From: CAZJRB01 sp964547995
GTDB taxonomy: Bacteria; Planctomycetota; Planctomycetia; Pirellulales; Thermoguttaceae
DNA length: 64,000 bases
Reading direction: 5' to 3'
Assembly (NCBI GenBank): GCA_964547995.1
Contig: CAZJRB010000021.1
Span: forward strand, 1 to 64,000
The notes below the pieces were generated by a model. It did no database searches and was not told where the DNA came from. It saw only the letters and a list, made by a program, of their open reading frames with translations. Every line of letters starts with the position of its first letter. Within the stretch, counting starts at the first letter, position 1. Both the position numbers and the translations under genes were made by a program. Below, piece by piece: positions 54,258 through 62,507 of this stretch.

Positions 54258-54870
54258 GATGTGCTCCCGTTCGATCATCATCGGGGCAGATAGCGTATTT
54301 TGCAAAAACCTCGCGGAACGCCCGGCGTGCGCGGGCCAGCTTCGACCGGATCGACCCGGCCGAAGCTCCCCGTTGTTTCGCGATCCCTTCGGCGGTGGTT
54401 CCATCGCAGTATCTTTCGTTGAGCAACTGCCGGTAGTCGGACGGCAACTCACCCAGCACCATCCGAACCAGTGCAGCGGCCTCGGCCGAGGCCAGCGCTT
54501 CCGGCGGGCTTGCGTCGCGGCGTGCGAGCCATTCGCCGAGCCGCTCGGCCACGGACGCCGACAAGTCACCCCCCGGGCTCAACCGGCCGTCGCGCTTCCG
54601 GTTGCGAAAGTAGTCCCCGACGTGGTTGCGGGCGATCCCGCTGAGCCACATCCAGAGCGAACCCCGGGCGGGGTCGTACGCGCGGGCGGACCGGGCAGCG
54701 GCGAGAAAGGTTTCCTGCACGACGTCGCCCACATCCGCCGAGCCCGGTCCGATCGCCCGCGCAACGGACCGCCACACCCGGTCGAAATACGCGTCGTAAA
54801 GCGCATTCCATACCCCGGGCTCTCCGGCACGCAACCCGCGTGCGATTTCGCGGTCCGGCTGGCTGTCCAT
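54247..54870 (-). CDS. ECF-type RNA polymerase sigma factor
   Basis: A 207-residue sigma factor. Region 2 is VWNALYDAYFDRVWRSVARA with VGDVVQETFLAAARS and SLWMWLSGIARNHVGDYFR. Region 4 is LPSDYRQLLNERYCDGTTAEGIAKQRGASAGSIRSKLARAR; no region 3, as is normal for ECF sigmas. It recruits polymerase to a limited set of promoters. The stop overlaps the start of the giant FecR/vWA gene by 11 bp, which probably encodes its membrane regulator. I chose the ATG at 54870; one at 54960 would add 30 residues without conservation. Confidence 0.92.
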   Translation of the reverse strand: MDSQPDREIARGLRAGEPGVWNALYDAYFDRVWRSVARAIGPGSADVGDVVQETFLAAARSARAYDPARGSLWMWLSGIARNHVGDYFRNRKRDGRLSPGGDLSASVAERLGEWLARRDASPPEALASAEAAALVRMVLGELPSDYRQLLNERYCDGTTAEGIAKQRGASAGSIRSKLARARRAFREVFAKYAICPDDDRTGAHHES

Positions 54871-55357
54871 GAATGGCTGTTTCCGCTGTGGTGAACCGGC
54901 GACAATGCCCGCTAAACCCCCGGTATCGGTTTCCAGGCTCCGATCTTCCTGGTCCCCCATTATACTTGTGCAGCCGAGGGATGCGATGCGGGCATGCTGG
55001 CCGAGGTCTGTCACCATAATAGTATTCGCACTTTTTGCCGGGAGTGTGCCGCTGGGCGGAATTGCGGTAGAATGTGCGATGTGATGCAGCACGTCAGTTG
55101 GATTGTCGTTGCCGTCTTTGACGTTGATTGGTCGACCTTGGGGGCCGTCGAAAGACTGGCAATCACTTTTCTGGAAGACCGGGCGCTGGAAAGCGGTGCA
55201 AGCGTGGAGAAACTTCGCAGAACGGGCAACGTCCATCCGCTTGAAGCGAGGGGACCGTCGACTGTCCAAGTCGTGCCGTCCGGTCCTGCCATGCGAAGCG
55301 AGGCAATCCGTTGCTAGCCCATGCGACGCCTTGACGCGGGCGGCGAAAATGTGAGGG
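54871..55357. other. Intergenic region upstream of the ECF sigma factor
   Basis: About 487 bp with no gene I can support. It should contain the sigma operon promoter, possibly autoregulated, but no clear box was identified. Confidence 0.45.
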
Positions 55358-55702
55358 TTATTGCCACTGTAGCGGTGGTACGTAGTTGTGGCAGTACGGA
55401 CAGACGTGGGCATTTTCCGGAACCGACTTGCGGCACATCGTACACGTCTTTGTCGCCTTGCCCGCATCCCTTTGCTCTGCCGTCATGCTCCAGGCGTCTA
55501 TATCGGAAATCTGAAGCGACAATCCCGACACCCCCGATTCCTGAGGTTCAAGAACATCCATAATGGAGTCTTCATCGAACAAGCCCGTATGGTCCGGAAC
55601 CTTGATCGGGGTCCCGCATATTGGGCAGACACCCATCATGCCGGCATATTTCTCTTTAATCTTCAGGTCATGGCCTTGGGGGCAGACAACGCGAATCGAC
55701 AT
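55358..55702 (-). CDS. Double zinc-ribbon small protein
   Basis: A 114-residue protein. The first zinc ribbon opens VVCPQGHDLKI and closes CPICGTPIKVP; the second has KTCTMCRKSVPENAHVCPYC. The middle (about 50-75) is acidic and probably disordered. The GGAGGAG site before the ATG at 55702 is very strong. The function is unknown. Zinc-ribbon pairs of this type often bind nucleic acid or protein. The neighbouring FHA gene points the same way and may be co-transcribed. Confidence 0.8.
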   Translation of the reverse strand: MSIRVVCPQGHDLKIKEKYAGMMGVCPICGTPIKVPDHTGLFDEDSIMDVLEPQESGVSGLSLQISDIDAWSMTAEQRDAGKATKTCTMCRKSVPENAHVCPYCHNYVPPLQWQ

Positions 55703-56081
55703 GACATCTCCTCCGGGCGTCTGGTGTCCTTTCTGCCCATGGCCGGACAGACCTTTCATGCATTGTATCACAGCTTGGCGGGTGGGGCAACTGAAAAACG
55801 CCTTGTTGCCTGCGATGACGTCCGGGTTTCCCCCTACTGAAGACTCGGCGGCGCCACGGCACGTCCCGATAGCCTTCTCACGGACGATCTGCCCCTGAGC
55901 CGACTGGTCGAACCGTTTCACCGTCAATCTGGCAGATGACTCGCCGGCCGTCAAGTTGGCGGATGAGTGAATCTCGTCTTTTACGCGACTGACCGCTCGG
56001 GCTGACTTGCCTGTAACATGCTGCGGGCGAGCGAAACACTCGTCGAACCGGAAGAGCCGGGGACCGCGCAAGGGAAAACCG

Positions 56082-56933
56082 TCATATCGGCTCTTGTCTG
56101 CTGGTCCCGTCCAGTATTGCCCCCTTCAGAGCATGTTCGATGGTGACCCGCCCGACACCCTTTCCAACGGGGATCTTGGAACCGCCAATCCGAAGCTTCG
56201 CAACATTGTTGTGTAACCGGCCGGCAAGGTTGGTCACCAGATCGTCAATTCCGCCCTCTGTACTGAAAGCGTCTTCAAGGGTGAGAACAAGGTGAAGCCG
56301 CGAACCGATTTCACTCCCGGCTTTTCCGGCCATCCCAAGGACGGCGCCCCTGCAAAGCTCGACTCTGGCGCCCTCCATGAACCGGTGAGGGTAGAAGATG
56401 TTGCTGGCCTTGTCGTTCCCGAGAACGTTTGCATCGAAGTAGATTTTTGTGGCTGCTCGCTCCCTCTCTGTCACATGGTCTGAGCCGGCCTTTCTTTTCT
56501 TCTGCCGGTTGACAACCGCCTTTTCCTCACCCAGCAAGTGAAAGATGTCGAATTCGGGCCGGCTATCCAATCCGGCAGTCGGTGTAGCGGCTTCCTCGGC
56601 GGCCTTGATCTTCGGCTTGCTTTTCACCTGGAGACTGTCGGCCAGTTCGACTTCCAACTGCAACGGTCCCAACTTCAATAGGTCGCTGTTCTCGAGCCGT
56701 CGGTCTCCCGTGACAAGTTCGCCGTTGACATAGGTTCCGGTCCGGCTGCCCAAATCGCGTACGGCGACGATGCCCGACTCGATCAGGATGGCGGCGTGGT
56801 GCCGGCTAACCTGTCTGCTATGAACTCTGAGGTGGCAGCCTTCGACTCGACCGATAATGAACCCGGGGCCGGGCACTCTCACCTCCTTGCCGGCATGCTT
56901 GCCGCCAACCACAACGAGCTTAACGTCCGCCAT
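56082..56933 (-). CDS. FHA-domain protein
   Basis: A 283-residue cytoplasmic protein. The N-terminal FHA domain, a phosphothreonine-peptide reader, shows FIIGRVEGCHLRVHSRQVSR then HHAAIL and LGSRTGTYVNGE, with the GR, SR-H and NG residues in place. The C-terminal 180 residues are not recognised; they include a KKRK-rich linker and a beta-rich region with several Gly motifs. It may link Ser/Thr kinase signalling to an unknown output. An AAGGAG site precedes the ATG at 56933. Confidence 0.9.
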   Translation of the reverse strand: MADVKLVVVGGKHAGKEVRVPGPGFIIGRVEGCHLRVHSRQVSRHHAAILIESGIVAVRDLGSRTGTYVNGELVTGDRRLENSDLLKLGPLQLEVELADSLQVKSKPKIKAAEEAATPTAGLDSRPEFDIFHLLGEEKAVVNRQKKRKAGSDHVTERERAATKIYFDANVLGNDKASNIFYPHRFMEGARVELCRGAVLGMAGKAGSEIGSRLHLVLTLEDAFSTEGGIDDLVTNLAGRLHNNVAKLRIGGSKIPVGKGVGRVTIEHALKGAILDGTSRQEPI

Positions 56934-57372
56934 ATTCCCGTCTCCTTCGCAACATCGCCCTTGTCGGGCCGCCTCTTCGGATCACAACCGAAACTTGTCG
57001 CTTGCCGGCCGGTCGGTACCCGCCGCGACATTCAACATTCATTAGTTTTTGTCCTGGTAACGGGTTCTCGTGTCAATACCAATCTCTCTTGGAACTGCTC
57101 GCTGTCGACATGGCATTCGGCCTCAGGAGCTTCGCCATGTGGAGATGCCTTGGCGGCTTTTGTTCCTTGCACACCAGGCATGTTTCACACAAAACCCGGG
57201 ACTCTACGGATGCTCGAGTCTTGGGTGGTGACTGCCCGTCTATTCTGAAAACTGCCGATGCGGCCGGGGAAAAACTTGAAAAAAATCGTGTCGACAATTC
57301 CGGCGCGAGCGGCTGCCCCGTTTATCCTTGGTATCCCACCAGTTCCTCAAGGCGGACAGAGCCGATCAACGA
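56934..57372. other. Intergenic region between FHA gene and the secreted hypothetical
   Basis: About 439 bp without a supportable gene. Nothing clear was seen apart from promoter space for the FHA gene. Confidence 0.4.
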
Positions 57373-58644
57373 CTAGAAACGCTTTGTTGTCGCGCCCGCG
57401 GTGTGGCTGGCTTCGATCACTATCGACTCGATGTGTACGCGGGCAGGGGGATTCGTAGAGTTGGTGGTCGGCGGCAATCGCTGAACGAGACCCGGAAAGC
57501 CGCCTGTCGCCGGCGAATGGCGGTCGAAGCACGTGTTGGCAACCGTGACCAGTTTTTCCCTGTGGCCGGAGTGCCCGTAGTCCTCTGTGTAGTAGGTGGC
57601 GTACTCGGCGATCAGCTTTTCGAAGTAGGCCGGGTTGCGTTTGGCGGGATCGTCGCCGGCATACCAGTCGAGCACGGTCTTGCGACGGTTCCTTATCATG
57701 TTGCGGACCTGGCCCCGCATTCCCCACTCGTACAGGCTCGGGTTGAGCACTTCGTCAAGATGGTCGGAAATGAACATGGCGAAGAACGGGCCGTCGGGGC
57801 GCACGTGCGGCTGAATCCTCCAGAAGTTGCCCTCGCGCACCAACATCGGCGGACACCGCCGGCCCTTCAGACGCACCGGATCGGTAAGGTTGACGAAGAA
57901 CTTCAACCCGACGTAGTTGGACGCCATGTCGGCGTTGGAATAGATGCCGGTAGGCAGGTAGCCGACCAGGCCTATTTCCGACAACGGTCCGATTCTGCCA
58001 ATCGTCTGTGCCGAGCGCATTGCCTCCTGGTGGGGCTTTCCGGCGCGGATTGCCCGGCGGTACCCCTTGTAGTACAGATGGCCCATGCCCATGAAATGCG
58101 CGATCTTGTCGGTTCCGAGATACGTGCCGTGGACTTTGATCGTCGAACACCGCAGGAAAAGCATCCGGTTGACCTGTCGTGGATCGGGGGGCAGCGGCAC
58201 GTGGCTGTAAATGCTGCCCAGCAGCGACGAACGATACGCAATGATCTGGCCCGGATGCCTGCCTCGCTCCTTGCCTATCCGCAATCCTATTTCCAGATCC
58301 TCAATGGCCCAGAGTGACGGGGAGAATCTCGACCGCACTTCCCAGGCCATGGTATCGGGCGATTGGAGTTCGGCCAGCCGGAATTGGCGCACCTCTGTCA
58401 CTGGAATTCGCTGTGCTTGCCGAATCTTGGCGTTGACATTCTCCACGCTCTGATGTACCGCCTCGTACAGCATCTCGTTCCAGAAGCTGCCCAAGTCGGC
58501 AAACTCCTTCCCGACAGGTACGGTGAACTGGTCGGGTTCGTGGCCCGTTGCCTGAGAATTCAGCAGAAATTGCAGCAGCGGGCAGAGAACCACGGCGTGC
58601 CTGACCATCCACATCGTCATTGGGTATGGGTGGATCAAACGCAT
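57373..58644 (-). CDS. Probable exported protein, unknown family (LGTDKIAHF motif)
   Basis: A 423-residue protein with an N-terminal hydrophobic segment (HAVVLCPLLQFLLNSQATG), probably a signal peptide. A conserved-looking core reads HGTYLGTDKIAHFMGMGHLY followed by RIGPLSEIGLVGYLPTGIYS and ADMASNYVGLKFF. Proteins with a similar 'GTDKLGHFFQQG.YY' core occur in other bacteria without known function. The two His residues might be metal ligands, but this is guesswork. The initiation codon is uncertain: ATG at 58644 or 58620, neither with a ribosome site. Confidence 0.65.
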   Translation of the reverse strand: MRLIHPYPMTMWMVRHAVVLCPLLQFLLNSQATGHEPDQFTVPVGKEFADLGSFWNEMLYEAVHQSVENVNAKIRQAQRIPVTEVRQFRLAELQSPDTMAWEVRSRFSPSLWAIEDLEIGLRIGKERGRHPGQIIAYRSSLLGSIYSHVPLPPDPRQVNRMLFLRCSTIKVHGTYLGTDKIAHFMGMGHLYYKGYRRAIRAGKPHQEAMRSAQTIGRIGPLSEIGLVGYLPTGIYSNADMASNYVGLKFFVNLTDPVRLKGRRCPPMLVREGNFWRIQPHVRPDGPFFAMFISDHLDEVLNPSLYEWGMRGQVRNMIRNRRKTVLDWYAGDDPAKRNPAYFEKLIAEYATYYTEDYGHSGHREKLVTVANTCFDRHSPATGGFPGLVQRLPPTTNSTNPPARVHIESIVIEASHTAGATTKRF

Positions 58645-58951
58645 TAGTGTATGGCTCAATTGTATGCTCGGACTGCTGAGTACGGATTGTCCCCGGCATG
58701 GAAAGACAACCGGTTGTCCGCTGCCGGACCTGGTATATGCCGATGGCGCGCATTACTACCCGCACAACCGGGGCTTTTCCGAATATCGGCGTGATCGGCA
58801 AGACGCACGACCAGATCATGCGGCAGTGTGACCCCGGAAGCAACTTCTGAAGACCGGCAGCCGACACATCTGGCATAATCGGCAAAGGTTAACGGGAGCA
58901 GCTTGTGATACGAAGCAGAAACGGCGAGGTGCCGAAACGGTGAGTCTTCCG

Positions 58952-59557
58952 TTAACCCTCGACATAGGGGAGCCAAAAAGCGCGGATCCTTCGCAGCTTG
59001 CGTTCCACCGTCCTGGGCACGCACTTGAGTTTCTCGGCGATCTCGTCGTTCGTGTAGCCCTCGAGTTTCCAGAGCGCTATCCGACGGAGTTGCTCTTCCG
59101 GGAGAAGGTCGAGCAGCTCTTCACATTGCTCGGCGGCCATTGCCGCCAGTTCGGGCGTCGGTTCCGCACCCAGGACATTCCCGATGCCGCCCTGCTCCTG
59201 ATCGCCGGGGCCTGTGAACACGGAGTCGCCGCGGACTTTGCCGGAACCGCGCTTCTGTTGCCTGGCGCGCCGAACCTGCCGGGAAGCCTTGCGCGCTGTG
59301 ATCGTAACCAGCAGCTTCCACAGGTCGTCGCGGTCTTCCAGCTTCGGGAACCTTCCCGCGGCCGCACCGCGACAGAAGCTGTGAAAGGCACTCAGCGCGA
59401 CGTCTTCCTCGTCGGCCTCTCGCCGTTGACCTTCCGCGAGCTTTCGACGGGCAAGCCGGACGAGCTGGTCGTAGTACCGTTGCCAGATTGCCTCGACCGC
59501 CTTGTTGTCCCCCTCGGCCAGGCCGCTGAGCCAACAGGTGACTTCATCATTCGACAT
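58952..59557 (-). CDS. ECF-type sigma factor
   Basis: A 201-residue sigma factor. Region 2 lies at AVEAIWQRYYDQLVRLARRKL and DEEDVALSAFHSFCRGAAAG with WKLLVTITARKASRQVRRARQ. Region 4 is LPEEQLRRIALWKLEGYTND followed by EIAEKLKCVPRTVERKLRRIR. This subtype is abundant in planctomycetes, often beside Ser/Thr kinase genes, though no kinase is seen here. It is a free-standing gene, in the same direction as the upstream tRNA-His. Confidence 0.9.
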   Translation of the reverse strand: MSNDEVTCWLSGLAEGDNKAVEAIWQRYYDQLVRLARRKLAEGQRREADEEDVALSAFHSFCRGAAAGRFPKLEDRDDLWKLLVTITARKASRQVRRARQQKRGSGKVRGDSVFTGPGDQEQGGIGNVLGAEPTPELAAMAAEQCEELLDLLPEEQLRRIALWKLEGYTNDEIAEKLKCVPRTVERKLRRIRAFWLPYVEG

Positions 59558-59782
59558 GATTGCATTTCCAACCGGCGGAGCGCATCTCCCACACTTGGCA
59601 TTCTAACCTGAACCCGTCGCCGGGGAAAGAAGACTCTACGCAGCGCGACTGTCGTATATCGCGGCGCGGCGGCGCTGGCGGGAGTGTCGGCAGTTTGGGA
59701 AAAGGGACGGCAATTGCCGATAGCAACTGAGCCGCAAAACGCCCATCCCGGCAAGCTGTTGCAGGGCTTTGTCTTGCGCTAG

Positions 59783-59857
59783 GGTGGATGAGGGGATTCG
59801 AACCCCCGACTCCTGGAACCACAATCCAGTGCTCTAACCAACTGAGCTACACCCACC
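59783..59857 (-). tRNA. tRNA-His (GTG)
   Basis: A 75-nt cloverleaf with anticodon arm CTGGATTGTGGTTCCAG (GTG) and T-arm GGGGGTTCGAATCCCC. The 5' end carries the G-1 characteristic of tRNA-His opposite C73. CCA is not encoded. Confidence 0.96.
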
Positions 59858-60191
59858 ATCCTGGCCGGGGAGATGGCCGTCCCCCTCTGTTCAAGATTAC
59901 CACAATATCTGCCGGCAACAAGCCCTTGAAGTCGCCAAGGTCGCTGATGACCGGGGTACACGGCCGGCCGCCGGGGGGCCAAGCCGGTTTGGCCGAGATA
60001 ACTTCACATAAACTATTAGCAGCCAACCATTTGCGGCAAACGCAGCCTGACCGACCGCCGCTCTCACGTGTCTGGAGTACCCACGCTCTACCAACTCCCT
60101 TTTTCCCCGATCCCCCTTTGCAGGATTCGGGCAAAGCATATAATGAGGGATTCACTTATGACAACGGAAGGCTGGAAAACACCACAAAACC
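59858..60191. other. Intergenic region upstream of rpmI
   Basis: About 334 bp with no supportable gene. The usual infC is not here. No L20-type autoregulatory leader could be identified by eye. Confidence 0.4.
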
Positions 60192-60395
60192 ATGCCGAAG
60201 CAAAAGACCCACAAGGGGACCAGGAAGCGTTTCCGCCTGACGGCCAAAAAAAAAGTCCGGCACCGTCAGGCCGGGACGAGCCACTTGGCTGCCAGGATGA
60301 GCCACAAACGCAAGAGGAATCTCCGCGGCACCGGCTCGGTCAAGGAGGTCGAGGCCAAGCGCATCCGCGAGGCACTCTGCGGAAACAGCTACTGA
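60192..60395 (+). CDS. rpmI: 50S ribosomal protein L35
   Basis: A 67-residue basic protein: MPKQKTHKGTRKRFRLTAKK and HRQAGTSHLAARMSHKRKRN with a typical C-terminal LCGNSY. The family signature KTHKGxxKRF is clear. It heads the rpmI-rplT-pheST series. The ribosome site is poor. Confidence 0.96.
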   Translation: MPKQKTHKGTRKRFRLTAKKKVRHRQAGTSHLAARMSHKRKRNLRGTGSVKEVEAKRIREALCGNSY

Positions 60396-60513
60396 TCCCC
60401 CCGGCGGCGAGCGGTCACCCAGCCGCCCCGCCGTGCAAGCACGGGACGGGCAGGACAACGCTCCCTGACATTCGGGGAGGGCCTTGTTCCCGGAAGAGCA
60501 TGAAGGACTGAAG

Positions 60514-61149
60514 ATGAGAACCACCAAGGGTGCGGCACGAAACAAGGCCAAGAAACGCCTCTTTCGCAAAGCCAAAGGGTATCGCGGCGGCCGAGGGAAT
60601 TTGCTGCGTACCGTCAAGGAGAGTGTCATCCAGGCAGGGGCTTATGCCTATCGAGACCGCCGGGTCCGAAAACGCGAATTTCGAAAGCTCTGGATCATCC
60701 GCATCAACGCCGCAGTGCGTCAGCACGGTGTGCGGTACAGCCAGTTCATCCACGGCCTGAAAAAGGCCCAAATCGAACTCGATCGCAAGATGCTCGCCGA
60801 GATGGCTGTCAACGATCCCGAGGGTTTTGACGCCGTCGTCAGACAATCGAAGGCCGAACTAGCAAAGCCGAAACCGACAAAAACAGAACCTCCAAAAACA
60901 GAACCTCCAAAAACAGAACCTCCAAAAGCAAAACCCACAAAGGCCGAACCGACAAAGGCCAAACCGAAAAAAGCAGAACTGAAAAAGACAGAACCCAAAA
61001 AGGCGAAAACAGCGAAGGCAAAGTCAGCGAAGGCAAAGTCAGCGAAGGCGAAAACAGCGAAGCCAAAATCAACAAAGGCAAAACCAACTAAGACGAAAAC
61101 AGCCAAGAAAAAATCAACGAAGAAAAAATCTACGAAGGCGGCCGATTAG
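60514..61149 (+). CDS. rplT: 50S ribosomal protein L20 with a basic tail
   Basis: A 211-residue protein. The first 115 residues are a normal L20: RGAARNKAKKR-like opening, RKAKGYRGGRGNLLRTVKES, and RKLWIIRINAAVRQHGVRYS, then HGLKKAQIELDRKML. Family members usually end near residue 118. Here a further 95 residues follow, made of KTEPP (about three units) and AKxAK/KSxKAK repeats, Lys/Ala/Pro/Thr-rich like the tails of histone H1 and bacterial H1-like proteins. L20 binds 23S rRNA during assembly and can repress its own operon. A GAAGGA site precedes the ATG at 60514. Confidence 0.95.
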   Translation: MRTTKGAARNKAKKRLFRKAKGYRGGRGNLLRTVKESVIQAGAYAYRDRRVRKREFRKLWIIRINAAVRQHGVRYSQFIHGLKKAQIELDRKMLAEMAVNDPEGFDAVVRQSKAELAKPKPTKTEPPKTEPPKTEPPKAKPTKAEPTKAKPKKAELKKTEPKKAKTAKAKSAKAKSAKAKTAKPKSTKAKPTKTKTAKKKSTKKKSTKAAD

Positions 61150-61249
61150 CCTGCGGTAAATCAGCGACATTCGTGACTCCCAACCGGCCACTTACCAGCG
61201 ACTCACCCCGCGGTCCTCTGCCCGCCGCTCTCTGTTTACTACTGCAACA

Positions 61250-62263
61250 ATGGCACTCGCAGAATTCCTTTTGGAACTGGAAGCGTTGACCAACGAAGCG
61301 ACCGCCGCGTTCGAGGCGGCCGGTGACGCCGGGGCCCTGGAAGCCGCCCGGATCGAGTTCCTTGGTGCGAAGAAGGGCCGATTGAAGATGCTCCAGAAGG
61401 GGCTCGGACAGGTCCAAAAGGCCGACAAGCCGGTCGCCGGGAAAACGTTCAACGAGACAAAGATGGTTATCGAGGCGGCGCGAAAGGCAGCCCAACGGCG
61501 GCTTGCCGCCGGCAAGGTTGATTCGGCGCGGGCACTCGGGTTCGATCCCACCGTACCCGGCGTCCGCCCCCGGCTGGGACATCTCCACCCGCTCACACAG
61601 ACGGGCCAGGAGATCGCCGACATTATGGGCCGCCTCGGGTTCACCATAGCAGAAGGGCCGGAGGTGGAGGACGAGTGGCACAACTTCGATGCCCTGAACA
61701 TCCCGCCGGAACACCCCGCCCGCGATCCCCTCGACAACTTTTACCTGGCAACGGCCCGAAAAGGAGCCCATCGCCTCTTGCGGAGCCAGACCTCCACCGT
61801 GCAGATCCGCGTGATGGAGAAGACGGAGCCGCCGGTGCGGGTGATTTCGCTGGGGCGCGTGTACCGCCCCGATACACCCGACGCCACCCACGTGCCCATG
61901 TTTCAGCAGATCGAGGGTCTGCTGGTCGATCGCGACGTGACAATGGCCGACCTGAAGAGCGTCTTGCGTCTGTTCGGCATCAGTTATTTCGAGGACGACG
62001 TACACATCCGTTTCCGCCCTTCGTTCTTCCCGTTTACCGAGCCGAGCGTCGAGATCGACATGAGTTGGCACGGCGGCTGGATCGAAATGGGTGGCGCCGG
62101 CATGGTCGATCCGAACGTGCTCAGCGCGGTCGGTTACGATCCCGAGGAGGTTACCGGCTTCGCCTTCGGCCTCGGCATCGAGCGGATGTGCGCACGGCGC
62201 CACGGCATCACCGACATTCGCGAGTTTTACAAGAATGACGTGCGGTTTTTGCATCAGTTTTAG
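61250..62263 (+). CDS. pheS: Phenylalanyl-tRNA synthetase alpha subunit
   Basis: A 337-residue class II synthetase subunit. Motif 2 is in RPSFFPFTEPSVEIDMSWHG, motif 3 GFAFGLGIERMCAR, and TSTVQIRVMEK is the substrate-binding segment. A coiled-coil N-terminus (about 1-85) is the tRNA-binding arm. Its length is normal. It is separated from pheT by 244 bp of repeat-rich spacer. Confidence 0.97.
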   Translation: MALAEFLLELEALTNEATAAFEAAGDAGALEAARIEFLGAKKGRLKMLQKGLGQVQKADKPVAGKTFNETKMVIEAARKAAQRRLAAGKVDSARALGFDPTVPGVRPRLGHLHPLTQTGQEIADIMGRLGFTIAEGPEVEDEWHNFDALNIPPEHPARDPLDNFYLATARKGAHRLLRSQTSTVQIRVMEKTEPPVRVISLGRVYRPDTPDATHVPMFQQIEGLLVDRDVTMADLKSVLRLFGISYFEDDVHIRFRPSFFPFTEPSVEIDMSWHGGWIEMGGAGMVDPNVLSAVGYDPEEVTGFAFGLGIERMCARRHGITDIREFYKNDVRFLHQF

Positions 62264-62282
62264 GGATTGGAAACCGGAGGAA

Positions 62283-62480
62283 TACGAAGTTCGAAATACG
62301 AAACAAATCCGAAATACAAAATACGAAGTCCAAAACAAATCCGAAGGCTCGAAACGGGCGTGCCGAAACTTGCCGTGCATACCACGCAGCGGTAACGTAG
62401 CCGTTTCGGGTTTTGGGATTTCCGATTTCGAGATTGTTTTGCATTTGTGCTTCGGATTTCGCGTTTCGTGATTCCCCAGG
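62283..62480. repeat. Interspersed GAAATACGAAACAAATCCGA-type repeat between pheS and pheT
   Basis: Units such as GAAATACGAAACAAATCCG and GAAGTCCAAAACAAATCCG (62294-62343) face inverted relatives near 62430-62480 (GCTTCGGATTTCGCGTTTCG). The whole is an imperfect inverted structure without coding capacity. Confidence 0.7.
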
Positions 62481-62507
62481 TCCCAGCCGCAAACCCCTGA
62501 CCCAACC

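Noticed and set aside
57373..58644. A zinc protease based on the HF and GHLY histidines
   Set aside because: There is no HExxH or other recognised metalloprotease signature, so no function is assigned.
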